NCBI RefSeq assembly: GCF_014648035.1 | Contig: NZ_BMQI01000001.1 | Coordinates: 62,001 to 126,000, forward strand | Length of the DNA stretch: 64,000 nt | Source: Shewanella algicola | GTDB lineage: Bacteria > Pseudomonadota > Gammaproteobacteria > Enterobacterales > Shewanellaceae | Direction: 5' to 3' | Shown: positions 25,453 through 35,084 of the stretch, piece by piece | Layout of the letters: every line of letters starts with the position of its first letter | How positions within the stretch are numbered: position 1 is the stretch's first letter | Notes under the pieces: generated by a model | What the model saw: the letters and a program-made list of their open reading frames with translations, nothing else | What the model was told of the DNA's origin: nothing | Database searches by the model: none | Made by a program: the position numbers and the translations under genes

Positions 25453-28023
25453 TTATAAACCGGGCGTTTTCTTTTTAGTAAATTTAGTGGCGACGGTATT
25501 CACTGGGTCATCGGGCCATAAATGGCGAGGATAACGACCACGCATTTCTTTTTTAACCTCTACATACGGCCCTTGCCAAAAACTGGCTAAATCAGCAGTC
25601 ACCGCAAGCGGGCGTTGCGCCGGAGACAATAACTCCATCGTCACAATCATTTTGCCATGCAATATACTCGGGCTTTGCGCTAAACCTAACGCTTCTTGTA
25701 AACGCACGCTTAAGACCGCTCGGCCTTGATCTACCTCACTGTGGTAAAAATCGCCATTGGCGTCTAGTGGCATTTGGTATCTTATTGGCGCTCTGGTACC
25801 TGTTGCCATAGGCCAATGTGTTGGTACTAATTGATCAAGTAACGTTTGTTGCTGCCAGCTTAAGCGGTTTTTCACTAACCCATACGCATCGACTTTAGCT
25901 AATGCGGCCAGCGAGTTAACCTGTTCAATATATGGCCCTAACCAATCAGTCAAGGTGGCCATTAAATGGGTGTCAGTCAAGCACGGCCAATCATGTTCTG
26001 AAGCATAAAATCGCGCTAACTCGACTCGGTATTGTAACTGGATTAATGCCGCGTCACGATTAAGGATTGTTAACCCTTTTAAACGAACTTGTGCTAATAA
26101 TGCAGCGGTAATGTCAGCACGCTGCGGAGCAATACCAGTATCGACTTTAATAATAATCTGGCCGATTTTAGTGTGTTTTTCGGCAAAAAATCGCCCTTTC
26201 GCTTCATCCCAGCCACCTTGCACTTCGCGGGTGACTAGATCGCTCAGCTCATGGTCAAATAAACGCTCGTCAAGTCGGGCGGCTAAATACACTTGCCCAG
26301 CATTACGGCCTTGAGTTTCTTGAAAATCAGCAACCACTAACCAAGGCTCGTGTGCCAGGCTGTCATCAGCGGCAATCACCACGCCGGTACCGTTACTGAG
26401 TAAAAAACCATCTTGTCCTCGTGCTTTGCCAATACGGTCGGGGTAAGCGAGTGCTAACAAATAACTGATGTCTCGAGTTGATGCTTGGCTTATGGCATCT
26501 TGTAACTGGCCTGATATGGCTAACGATTGCTGCCATTGACGCACTTGCTGTTTAATTTGCCCGTGCAAAGCTTCGGTTAAGTAATGATGAATGTCGGCGC
26601 CTTTTTTAGGTAAACCGCGCGCTTCAATAATACCCGCCAATATACAGGCTAAGACGCACAATTGCGGCAAAGATTGTTCACTAGCAACCTGTTTAGCCTT
26701 GAGCAGCATATGCGCCAAACGCGGATGACACCCTAAGGCATAAGCCTGGCGCCCGAGTGCGGTTAACTTTCGCTGTGGGTCAGTTAACGCTAACTGCTGC
26801 AATAACTGCCATGCAACTTGTTCATGAATGGCTGGCGGTGCTGTCAGTAATGACAACTCGGAGAATGTTTTTGCGCCCCAGCTGGCACAATCTAATGCCA
26901 TTGATGTGAGCTCGCTGAGGCTAATTTCTGGCTCATCAACTTTGCGTAAACGCCCATGCTCTTCCTGGCTCCATAAACGCACGCAATAACCCGGCGCTAA
27001 ACGCCCTGCCCGGCCACTTCGCTGCACAGCAGATGCTTGACTAATACGCTTAAGCCCTAAACGCGTCACGCCGGTTTTAGGATTAAAGCTGGCTTCACGC
27101 CGATAACCACTGTCGATAACAATTGTTATCCCTTCAATAGTGAGACTGGACTCAGCCACGTTGGTCGCAAGTACAATTTTACGCTTACCAGGTTCGGTTA
27201 ACCCAATAGCCCGATCTTGCTCTGCTGGGCTTAAATCACCATACAAAGGGCAAATAAGCCATGTTGGCTCTAAACGTTCACGAAGCAAGCGGGCCAACTT
27301 ATTAATTTCACCTTTACCGGGTAAAAACGCTAATACGCTGCCGAGTTGATATTCACTTAAACTGGCATCATTAACGGTGTCGTTAATCACCTTTGCCATA
27401 TGCATTAACCAGGGTTGCTGGGCAGGGCAAGGTTGATAGTGATGCTGCACATCAAAGCTACGCCCTTGACTGCTAATTTGCCGTGCCTCGGGCATTAAGT
27501 TGCTCAGTGGTAAGCCCGATAACGTGGCCGACATGGCAATTATCGTTAAGTCATCACGTAATGATTGTTGTACCTCAAGCGCGAGCGCAAAGCCGAGATC
27601 GGTAGGTAAATGGCGCTCGTGGATTTCATCAAAAATGATGACAGCTACTCCAGCAAGCTCAGGGTCATGCTGGATCATCCGGGTTAAAATACCTTCGGTG
27701 ACGATTTCGAGCCGGGTATTTTTGCTCACTTTCGTGTCGCCCCTAACCCGATAACCCACATCCTGTCCGACAGCTTGTCCTAATTGTTTTGCAATAAATT
27801 GCGCCACATTACGCGCGGCAACTCGCCGTGGTTCAAGCATGATGATTTTGCCGTTAATTTCTGGCCAGGCTAACATGGCTAACGGCAAGGCTGTCGATTT
27901 GCCCGCACCTGTTGGCGCTTCAAGAATGAGCTGTGATTGCTCATTAAATGCTGTGCGCATGTCGGCTAACACGGCATGGATTGGCAATGTGGCAGATGAA
28001 GGGTGTGATGAGGTCAACGGCAT
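25453..28023 (-). CDS. hrpB: ATP-dependent helicase HrpB
   Basis: 856 residues, full family length. Walker A (EAPTGAGKST, about 40-49), a DEIH box (IIFDEIHERHLP), motif III SATL and motif VI QRSGRAGRLAPG mark a DEAH-type helicase, followed by the HA2 and HrpB-specific C-terminal regions. Its role in bacteria is poorly defined; RNA-related work is inferred from the family. It lies directly upstream of mrcB as in E. coli, probably with its own promoter in the gap to the GGDEF/EAL gene. Confidence 0.95.
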   Translation of the reverse strand: MPLTSSHPSSATLPIHAVLADMRTAFNEQSQLILEAPTGAGKSTALPLAMLAWPEINGKIIMLEPRRVAARNVAQFIAKQLGQAVGQDVGYRVRGDTKVSKNTRLEIVTEGILTRMIQHDPELAGVAVIIFDEIHERHLPTDLGFALALEVQQSLRDDLTIIAMSATLSGLPLSNLMPEARQISSQGRSFDVQHHYQPCPAQQPWLMHMAKVINDTVNDASLSEYQLGSVLAFLPGKGEINKLARLLRERLEPTWLICPLYGDLSPAEQDRAIGLTEPGKRKIVLATNVAESSLTIEGITIVIDSGYRREASFNPKTGVTRLGLKRISQASAVQRSGRAGRLAPGYCVRLWSQEEHGRLRKVDEPEISLSELTSMALDCASWGAKTFSELSLLTAPPAIHEQVAWQLLQQLALTDPQRKLTALGRQAYALGCHPRLAHMLLKAKQVASEQSLPQLCVLACILAGIIEARGLPKKGADIHHYLTEALHGQIKQQVRQWQQSLAISGQLQDAISQASTRDISYLLALAYPDRIGKARGQDGFLLSNGTGVVIAADDSLAHEPWLVVADFQETQGRNAGQVYLAARLDERLFDHELSDLVTREVQGGWDEAKGRFFAEKHTKIGQIIIKVDTGIAPQRADITAALLAQVRLKGLTILNRDAALIQLQYRVELARFYASEHDWPCLTDTHLMATLTDWLGPYIEQVNSLAALAKVDAYGLVKNRLSWQQQTLLDQLVPTHWPMATGTRAPIRYQMPLDANGDFYHSEVDQGRAVLSVRLQEALGLAQSPSILHGKMIVTMELLSPAQRPLAVTADLASFWQGPYVEVKKEMRGRYPRHLWPDDPVNTVATKFTKKKTPGL

Positions 28024-28083
28024 TTACTTTTTTATCGCTATTTACGACGTATTTTATACTAATACGTCGCAAGGATACATGCA

Positions 28084-30405
28084 CTAATCGGCAACGCTTA
28101 GTCCTAATGCTTGTCTTTCTTCTGTGGTGACAATGCTGATCGAGTCGGTTAACCATGGTGTTCGGATACCATTGGTTAATTCGGCTAGTCGGGTTGGTTT
28201 ATTAATGGCGTAGCCCTGGGCGTAATCTACGCCGATATTTCTTAAATACTCGCCAATATCGGTATTTTCAACAAATTCGGCAATCACTTCAAAGTTCATG
28301 TCTTTGCCTAATTGGCAAATGGCCGCCACAATGGCTTTGTCGCTGCGATTACTGCATAAGTTCACCACAAATTGTCCGTCAATTTTAACGTAATCGACAT
28401 TGAGACATTTTAAATAAGCAAAACTTGAAAAGCCTGAGCCAAAATCATCCAGAGCCAATTTACAACCAAAAGGTTTAAGCAAATCAATTAAGCCTGTGGC
28501 TTGATCTAACTGACTTACCGCTGCGGTTTCAGTAATTTCAAAACACAGTTTATCGACTAACTCTGGCTCAACCATCAAACGCATTTCGAGCCAACTCATG
28601 AATTTTTGGTCGGCTAATGACATTGCTGATAAGTTAACGGACACCATAGATAATTCTCGCCAAGTGTCGAGATTGTCACTGCCCCATTTGAGTAAATTAT
28701 CGATAACCCAGCTATCAACTCGCGAGGCTAAGTTATAACGCTCTGCGGCGGGTAAAAATATCCCAGGAGACACATAGGTGCCGTCGCTTTGCACCATACG
28801 CAGCAGGATTTCCATGTGAATACCGCTTTCTTTTTTATCAAGCGGTTCAATTAATTGATAAAACAATTCAAATTGATTTAAGGCTAGCGCACCAGTAATG
28901 TCTACCGAGGCCAACATTTGGTTATACATAGTGTGCATTTGTGGGTCGTCTGGATTATAAAAATGCCAACGGTTTCGACCTTCCTCTTTTGCTAAGCGGC
29001 AGGCTGCATCCGCTTTACTCATTACGCCATAAATATCTGGATCGTCATAATCTACCTGAGCAAGACCAATACTGGCACTGACATTATGCTTAATGCCTTT
29101 CCAAGTAAACTCATGACCAAACAGCTGCTGGCAAATACGTTTTGCCACCAATTGCGCCGAGGTCGCATCTGAATAATGCATTAACAAACCAAACTCATCG
29201 CCGCCTAAACGCGCAACGACATCACCTTTACGTAGTAATTGTTTGAGTCGAGTAGCCACTTGCTGCAATAACAGATCGCCAGCCTGATGGCCGCTAAGAT
29301 CGTTAACCACTTGAAATTGATCAAGGTCGAGAAACGCAATACAAGCAGGCGCATGGTCATCTTCTTTTTGCAGTTCATCAAGCATGTTTTCAAACTGCAA
29401 TCGGTTAGGTAATCCGGTTAACACATCATGATTAGAATGAAACGACAGTTCATCAGCTAATCGGTACCGTTCACTCACATCTTCAACAATTAACAGTAAT
29501 TGTTGCTGGCGATTTAATGCATGACAAAAACTGAATTTGTACCAATGATTTTTAATGCCATTTTTAAGCGGAATTTCACACCAGGCCTGACGCAAAATAC
29601 CTTCCCTAACGATATGCAGTGTATCGTTAAGTAACGGATGGTCCTCTGGGCGTAAAAGGTCAAATAAATTATCATTAACCTTAATTGATAGTGTGCTCTG
29701 CCACACATCATTTAGCAGCACGACATTGTTATGTAAATCAACTAACGAAGATGCCATCGGCAATAATTGAAATAACTCTTGGTATTGCTTATCTTTGCTA
29801 TCAAGCACCACCGCTAAACGGCGTAACTCCAGCGATGACGCTAACTGATAAGCTGTGTCATCAAGGAGCTTATTGATAAACGCGGCGGGGTCAGGTTGTT
29901 GCTCTGCAATCGTTGTTTGATCTGCTACACATAAGGTGGCTAATACAACCTTAACATTACCTACACTGATCACAGGGCTTATCGCAAGCTGCTGACAATC
30001 AATTTTCAGTGACGAAAACGTTTGCAGCAAATGCTCAAGAATTATTGGCTCTGTGGTAGCGGCGGGCTTATTATCGACTGCGGAATAAATGATGGGATGT
30101 ACATGAGTAAACAAGGCTTCACACAAGCGAAGATTGTTATTGACGCTTTGATTAAATAATACCTGCACATCTGGCGACTGACCAAAATAGCTTACACATT
30201 GCTGTTCTGTCGTATCAATAATATCACTGTCTACGGCAAATACTTTATCAAACTGGCTTGTGATGATAAAGGCAGCACTACAATCTAGTCGACTACAGAC
30301 GAGTTTTAGTGCCCGATTGAGCAGTTCTAATACAGAGGTATTATTCCCTTCAATAGGTCCATTTGTGAACACACTTTTCAATAGTTGCTGGGTGCTATCT
30401 GCCAT
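28084..30405 (-). CDS. GAF-PAS-GGDEF-EAL c-di-GMP protein
   Basis: 773 residues, no membrane helix. An N-terminal GAF-like region (about 20-200), a PAS-like segment (about 205-320), a GGDEF domain with intact GGDEF at 401-405 and I-site RKGD, then an EAL domain (about 510-760). The EAL signature reads EILLR instead of EALLR, but the other usual residues are present: SVNLSA, ITETAA, LDDFGSGFSS, VKIDG and YAQGY. Both cyclase and phosphodiesterase activity are therefore possible, and which dominates cannot be told. The input ligand is unknown. Confidence 0.9.
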   Translation of the reverse strand: MADSTQQLLKSVFTNGPIEGNNTSVLELLNRALKLVCSRLDCSAAFIITSQFDKVFAVDSDIIDTTEQQCVSYFGQSPDVQVLFNQSVNNNLRLCEALFTHVHPIIYSAVDNKPAATTEPIILEHLLQTFSSLKIDCQQLAISPVISVGNVKVVLATLCVADQTTIAEQQPDPAAFINKLLDDTAYQLASSLELRRLAVVLDSKDKQYQELFQLLPMASSLVDLHNNVVLLNDVWQSTLSIKVNDNLFDLLRPEDHPLLNDTLHIVREGILRQAWCEIPLKNGIKNHWYKFSFCHALNRQQQLLLIVEDVSERYRLADELSFHSNHDVLTGLPNRLQFENMLDELQKEDDHAPACIAFLDLDQFQVVNDLSGHQAGDLLLQQVATRLKQLLRKGDVVARLGGDEFGLLMHYSDATSAQLVAKRICQQLFGHEFTWKGIKHNVSASIGLAQVDYDDPDIYGVMSKADAACRLAKEEGRNRWHFYNPDDPQMHTMYNQMLASVDITGALALNQFELFYQLIEPLDKKESGIHMEILLRMVQSDGTYVSPGIFLPAAERYNLASRVDSWVIDNLLKWGSDNLDTWRELSMVSVNLSAMSLADQKFMSWLEMRLMVEPELVDKLCFEITETAAVSQLDQATGLIDLLKPFGCKLALDDFGSGFSSFAYLKCLNVDYVKIDGQFVVNLCSNRSDKAIVAAICQLGKDMNFEVIAEFVENTDIGEYLRNIGVDYAQGYAINKPTRLAELTNGIRTPWLTDSISIVTTEERQALGLSVAD

Positions 30406-30590
30406 TCATCAACTCAGTCAAGGTTTGCAATTCAATTTGCTCAGGGATAAAAACGTGCGCTATTTTATCGTGACGTTTCAACTAAGTGTAGTTTAGACAT
30501 TCAACAATAACGACATTAGTTTTGTATCATACTGTATTAATAATCTATTCGTGTTTGGGTTTCAACTCATTACTAATAAAGGCAACGCTT

Positions 30591-31133
30591 ATGCATATTA
30601 CTTTACCGCAACGATTATTTGTCGGTTTTAGTTTAGCGAAACCGCAAATAAAACAAATATCCATGATACAGCTTGAGCTTGCGCCATTTTTAAATACTAC
30701 TGCTAGGCCGGTTAACCTACACAATTTACACATGACTCTCGGCTTTTTGGGTCAAGTAGATCCGACCAGTTACCTCCAATTACTCAATGAAATTGAAGCC
30801 ATGCCTAAAATCCAGTTTAGCCAAAATTTAACCTGCCACACATTTTGGCCACAGGCTAAGTTAGTTTGCTTAGCAGGCCAAGCAACAGAACCCTTAACGA
30901 CAATGGCACGCACAATAATTGAAATAGCCGAACGCAACAACTTTTATATTAGCCAAAAAAAATATACACCCCATGTGAGTGTATTTCGTCATGTTAACAT
31001 GCCGCCATTAGCCAAATTGCGATGCACAACAAAATTACAGCTCGAACCAACACATTTACATTTGTATCAATCGAGCAACCATTCGCACCAAGTTAATTAT
31101 TCAATTTTAGCCTCTTGGCCTTTAACGCAATAA
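30591..31133 (+). CDS. thpR: RNA 2',3'-cyclic phosphodiesterase (2H family)
   Basis: About 180 residues with the two HxTx-type motifs of the 2H phosphoesterases: HMTL (about 47) and HVSV (about 128), the second with Ser in place of Thr, which is common. The N-terminus QRLFVGFSL matches the ThpR/LigT family. The enzyme opens 2',3'-cyclic phosphates on RNA and can join tRNA halves in reverse. The ATG at 30591 is preceded by AAAGG; the frame is open back to 30522 but lacks a ribosome site there. Confidence 0.9.
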   Translation: MHITLPQRLFVGFSLAKPQIKQISMIQLELAPFLNTTARPVNLHNLHMTLGFLGQVDPTSYLQLLNEIEAMPKIQFSQNLTCHTFWPQAKLVCLAGQATEPLTTMARTIIEIAERNNFYISQKKYTPHVSVFRHVNMPPLAKLRCTTKLQLEPTHLHLYQSSNHSHQVNYSILASWPLTQ

Positions 31134-31167
31134 AAAACCACTGATAATAGAGGTTCATTATCAGTGG
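31132..31167 (-). terminator. Terminator of pepB
   Basis: A perfect 11-bp stem (CCACTGATAAT at 31138-31148 with ATTATCAGTGG at 31157-31167) and, on the minus strand, a following T run (31132-31137). It lies between the convergent thpR and pepB genes. Confidence 0.85.
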
Positions 31168-31218
31168 TCATCTTTAACAGCACGATTTTAGCTGTCTTTT
31201 GTTAAAAGGCTTGTGTTG

Positions 31219-32493
31219 CTAATCTTTTAATAGCTCAGCAATGGTCAATACGCCGTGAGTGGTTGCACCCGCGGCCCACAATGCCGAAGCTGAAGACTCA
31301 AATGCGCCAGCTAAGTCAACGTGTAACCAGTTTGCCTCTGGTGACACAAAACGCCATAAGAAACCTGCGGCATTTGATGCTCCGCCAGCGCCGCCCCCTT
31401 TTGCAGGACGGCTGTTTGCCGTGTCAGCATAAGCCGATGGGCACATATCTTTGTGCCAAGGGTCTAACGGTAAAGGCCATACGTTTTCAGACACAGCAGC
31501 AGCACGCTTTTGTGCAAGTTGTAACGTGGCTGTTTGCGGCGAGAAAATCGCATTGTAGTTAGAACCCACAGCCATAACTGCGGCGCCAGTCAGAGTGGCG
31601 GCATCAATAATTAATGGTGCGCCAGTATCTGATGCGGCTTGTAGTCCATCGGCTAACACTAAACGACCTTCGGCGTCAGTATTAACGATTTCAACTGTAG
31701 TGCCATTTTTATAGGTCAAGACATCACCTAACTTAAATGCACGGCCACTGACTAAGTTTTCTGCGCAACATAAAAACAGTTTGACTCGTTTATTTAATCC
31801 AGCTTTCATCGCCAAGCCTAATGCTGCAGTGACAGTTGCAGCGCCGCCCATATCGCACTTCATGGCGAGCATACCTTCAGATGATTTTAAGCTATAACCA
31901 CCTGAGTCAAAGGTAATCCCTTTACCGACCAATGCTACTGAAACAGGTGCATCTGCAGCTAGTGGGTTGAAATCAAGCTCAAGTAAAGCAGGTGGACGTT
32001 CACTGCCACGGCCAACAGCATGAATGCCGACCCATTTTTTTTCTAATAATTCCTGGCCTTCAACAATGTTAAAGCTGACTTTGTCGCCACCAATGTCTTT
32101 AAGCCATGCTGCAGCCTGTGTTGCCAAGCTTACAGGTGATAAATCTTCTGGGGTGTCGTTAATTAATTTACGAGCAAATTGTGCTGCTTCAGCGCGCTGA
32201 GTTAAGGTCGCTTGATCAGCATCACTGCCACACCACAGCACTTGATAACCCGCTTTTGCAGTGGCAAAACCTTGTGCAAATGCCCATTGAGTGTGAACAC
32301 TCCACAAATCACCGGCTAATTGCACAACATTGACGCCTTGATTGCGTATTTTTCTTGCTGCCATCTGAACCTGGCGCAATTCTTCCGAGCCAGATAAATG
32401 AATCAAAGCTTGAGCACCTTGATACGTCACATCAGCCTTGCCCCAATGGGCAGCAGGAGCTTCAATGGTGAGCGTTACTGTCATAATATCCAT
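31219..32493 (-). CDS. pepB: Aminopeptidase PepB (M17 family)
   Basis: 424 residues, near the 427 of E. coli PepB. The M17 signature NTDAEGRLVLADGL and the metal-site sequence VGKGITFDSGGYSLKS are clear. This cytosolic two-metal leucyl-type aminopeptidase trims peptides. The start at 32493 has AAGGA six bases upstream. It is shorter at the N-terminus than PepA (about 500), supporting the PepB assignment. It appears monocistronic. Confidence 0.93.
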   Translation of the reverse strand: MDIMTVTLTIEAPAAHWGKADVTYQGAQALIHLSGSEELRQVQMAARKIRNQGVNVVQLAGDLWSVHTQWAFAQGFATAKAGYQVLWCGSDADQATLTQRAEAAQFARKLINDTPEDLSPVSLATQAAAWLKDIGGDKVSFNIVEGQELLEKKWVGIHAVGRGSERPPALLELDFNPLAADAPVSVALVGKGITFDSGGYSLKSSEGMLAMKCDMGGAATVTAALGLAMKAGLNKRVKLFLCCAENLVSGRAFKLGDVLTYKNGTTVEIVNTDAEGRLVLADGLQAASDTGAPLIIDAATLTGAAVMAVGSNYNAIFSPQTATLQLAQKRAAAVSENVWPLPLDPWHKDMCPSAYADTANSRPAKGGGAGGASNAAGFLWRFVSPEANWLHVDLAGAFESSASALWAAGATTHGVLTIAELLKD

Positions 32494-32651
32494 AATGATT
32501 CCTTGTTGTGCGCCAAACGGCGCAAATATCTTAGTCTACCGAGCAAACGTTTATACGAGCTAATGGCAGTAGTGTAGACAAAACATAATCGATAAACCAA
32601 GCTAAAATTTGTTAGTATTGTTGTAAATGAACCTATGGCATATTGATACGC

Positions 32652-33356
32652 ATGCAATTTGAACCCAAATTAGAAACGGGTGTTTTACTCAAACGTTATA
32701 AACGCTTTTTGGCCGACGTAGCCTTACCCGATGGGCAAGTCATCACGATTCATTGTCCTAACACGGGTTCGATGAAAAACTGCCTATTTCCTGGTGAACC
32801 GGTTTGGTTTTCAACCTCAGATAACCCCAAGCGTAAATACCCTCATACATGGGAGCTAATGCAGACGGATCAACAGCATTTAATCGGTATTAATACCGGA
32901 CGCGCAAACGCCCTCGCAGAAGAAGCCATCAATCAACATGTTATTACTGAACTTCTCGGCTATGACACGTTAAAGCGCGAAGTAAAATATGGCAGTGAAA
33001 ATAGCAGAATCGATATCTTGCTCACTAGCCAAACCCTACCAGAGTGCTATATTGAAGTGAAAAGTTGTACTTTGCTAGAAGACCAAGTGGGATATTTTCC
33101 TGATGCCGTCACTACGCGGGGACAAAAGCATCTACGCGAACTTATTCATATGGTCACAATGGGCCACCGAGCAGTATTATTGTTTGTGGTACAGCACAGT
33201 GGCATATCGACCGTAAAACCCGCGCGACATATAGACCCACAATACGCAGACTTACTTGAACAAGCCGTTGCTAAGGGTGTTGAAGTGTTAGCTTATAAAA
33301 CAGAACTGTCACCACAAGGAAGCCAAATAATTGGACCTTGTAATGTGATGCTGTGA
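32652..33356 (+). CDS. sfsA: SfsA DNA-binding/nuclease-like protein
   Basis: About 234 residues. The N-terminal OB-like part ([25 protein letters not shown]) and the C-terminal nuclease-fold region ([31 protein letters not shown]) match SfsA, first noted for stimulating sugar fermentation genes in E. coli. A restriction-enzyme-like Asp...Glu-x-Lys set (D in RIDILL, EVK) is present. The ATG at 32652 is preferred over an upstream TTG. sfsA before dksA is a conserved order. Confidence 0.94.
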   Translation: MQFEPKLETGVLLKRYKRFLADVALPDGQVITIHCPNTGSMKNCLFPGEPVWFSTSDNPKRKYPHTWELMQTDQQHLIGINTGRANALAEEAINQHVITELLGYDTLKREVKYGSENSRIDILLTSQTLPECYIEVKSCTLLEDQVGYFPDAVTTRGQKHLRELIHMVTMGHRAVLLFVVQHSGISTVKPARHIDPQYADLLEQAVAKGVEVLAYKTELSPQGSQIIGPCNVML

Positions 33357-33394
33357 TCAAAAAACACTGAAATACTGAGTAAAAAATTTGCCTA

Positions 33395-33447
33395 GCTATA
33401 GAGTTTCTGCTATAGATAGCGGCCGTAAAAATAAGACATAGCGGCCG
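33395..33447. repeat. Two short direct-repeat pairs upstream of dksA
   Basis: GCTATAG occurs at 33395-33401 and 33409-33415, and ATAGCGGCCG at 33416-33425 and 33438-33447, the latter 22 bp apart (about two helix turns). They lie in the 138-bp sfsA-dksA gap, about 50-100 bases upstream of the dksA start, where regulatory binding would be expected. The factor is unknown. Confidence 0.5.
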
Positions 33448-33494
33448 ATAAGTTAAGACGCCCTTAAAACGCAAATGATTACAGGAGATGCGTT

Positions 33495-33938
33495 ATGCCT
33501 GAAGGCACTAAAACACTTGGCGTACTCGCTATTGCTGGTGTAGCTCCTTACCAGGAGTCAGCTGGTGAAGAGTATATGAATACCAAGCAACGTGGTCACT
33601 TTAAACTGATCCTCGAAGCATGGCGTAACCAATTGCGTGAAGAAGTCGACCGTACGTTAACTCACATGCAAGATGAAGCAGCAAACTTTCCTGATCCTGT
33701 TGACCGTGCAGCACAAGAAGAAGAATTCAGCTTAGAACTCCGTGCTCGTGACAGAGAACGTAAGCTGATCAAGAAGATTGAAAAGACATTACAGAAAATC
33801 GAAGAAGACGATTTCGGTTTCTGTGATTCTTGTGGTATCGAAATTGGTATCCGTCGTCTTGAAGCACGCCCTACTGCCGATCAGTGTATCGATTGTAAGA
33901 CGCTCGCTGAGATTAAAGAAAAACAAATGGCGGGTTAG
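33495..33938 (+). CDS. dksA: RNA polymerase-binding protein DksA
   Basis: 147 residues: an N-terminal helix, the coiled-coil hairpin that enters the polymerase secondary channel (about 33-108, with the tip Asp pair region [16 protein letters not shown]) and a four-cysteine zinc finger (Cys110, Cys113, Cys131, Cys134), so this is the classic zinc-containing DksA. It acts with ppGpp to adjust transcription in the stringent response. It is followed by its own terminator and then gluQRS, as in E. coli. Confidence 0.97.
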   Translation: MPEGTKTLGVLAIAGVAPYQESAGEEYMNTKQRGHFKLILEAWRNQLREEVDRTLTHMQDEAANFPDPVDRAAQEEEFSLELRARDRERKLIKKIEKTLQKIEEDDFGFCDSCGIEIGIRRLEARPTADQCIDCKTLAEIKEKQMAG

Positions 33939-33952
33939 TCTGTTATTTATTA

Positions 33953-33975
33953 GGGCGAGATTATCTCGCCCTTTT
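33953..33975 (+). terminator. Terminator of dksA
   Basis: GGGCGAGA and TCTCGCCC form an eight-bp GC-rich stem with a TTA loop followed by CTTTT. Confidence 0.9.
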
Positions 33976-34066
33976 GATTGCTTTAATCTAAAAATAAACC
34001 GCGTAGTAGCGTAACCACACAATGGATTACGCCTATGCGAATTTATCGACCAAAAAATTCATCCTC

Positions 34067-34954
34067 ATGAGCACACCTCACTACATTGGACGTTTTGCGC
34101 CATCTCCCTCTGGGCCGTTACACTTTGGCTCGCTAATTGCTGCTTTAGGCAGTTACCTTCGTGCACACAGTCAACAAGGCCAATGGCTTGTTCGAATTGA
34201 AGATATCGATCCCCCTCGTGAAATAATAGGTGCCAGTGACGACATTTTGCGTACGCTCGACGCCTACGGATTACATTGGCATGGCTCAGTGTTGTACCAA
34301 CAACAACGTTATGATGCTTATCAACAGCAAATTGATGAGTTAATTCGTCATGATCAAGCCTACTTTTGTCAATGTACTCGTAAAATCATTCAAGCACATG
34401 GTGGCATATATGATGGTCGCTGCGGTTTACGTCAGCCACGCTTAACTCAAGGGGCTATTCGCATACGCAATCAGGCTAACGCTGATAATTTCAACGACTT
34501 AGTTCAAGGTGAAGTGACGGTAGATAAGCGCTTTGCAGCAGAAGACTTTATCATTAAACGCAGTGATGGTTTATATGCCTACCAATTAGCCGTAGTGCTA
34601 GATGATGCTTACCAAGGTATTACTGAGGTCGTTAGGGGTTGTGATTTACTCGAAGCCAGCTGCCGGCAAATTAGTTTATTTTCATTATTAGGCTTAGATG
34701 CCCCACAATGGTTACATTTACCATTAGCATGCGCCCAAAAAGGCTTTAAATTATCGAAACAAAACCACGCCCCTGCAATAGACACCAAGCAACCACAAGC
34801 CAGTATCAATGCTGCGTTGAGCTTTTTAGGCCAGCCAGAGGTCGATGTAGATGCGGTCGAGGTGATGCTACAACAAGCGGTGGCACAATTTAGCCTAGAT
34901 CGGATCCCAAAACACAAAGAAATCGTATTAGCAGCAACAAACCTGGCAACATAG
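34067..34954 (+). CDS. gluQ: Glutamyl-queuosine tRNA(Asp) synthetase
   Basis: About 295 residues from the ATG at 34067 (MSTPHYIGRFAPSPSG), which aligns with the E. coli start; an in-frame ATG at 34022 would add 15 residues. The class I signature HFGSL, the LSKQNHA (KMSKS-like) motif and a zinc site (CQC...YDGRC) are present, while the anticodon-binding domain of GluRS is missing. It attaches glutamate to queuosine in tRNA(Asp). It sits between dksA and pcnB as expected. Confidence 0.94.
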   Translation: MSTPHYIGRFAPSPSGPLHFGSLIAALGSYLRAHSQQGQWLVRIEDIDPPREIIGASDDILRTLDAYGLHWHGSVLYQQQRYDAYQQQIDELIRHDQAYFCQCTRKIIQAHGGIYDGRCGLRQPRLTQGAIRIRNQANADNFNDLVQGEVTVDKRFAAEDFIIKRSDGLYAYQLAVVLDDAYQGITEVVRGCDLLEASCRQISLFSLLGLDAPQWLHLPLACAQKGFKLSKQNHAPAIDTKQPQASINAALSFLGQPEVDVDAVEVMLQQAVAQFSLDRIPKHKEIVLAATNLAT

Positions 34955-35084
34955 TGAATAAATGCAGTCGTGGTTGTGCATTAAGCGGTTTTAGCCCCTT
35001 TGCACATATACTCATTGCATCACATTTAATGTATTATACCCGCCAGATTTTTAATCAATTTATTCGAGTATCACGAGGTGTATT

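Noticed and set aside
33395..33447. Short repeats before dksA as a CRISPR remnant
   Set aside because: The repeat units are 7 and 10 bases, occur twice each, and no cas genes are near.
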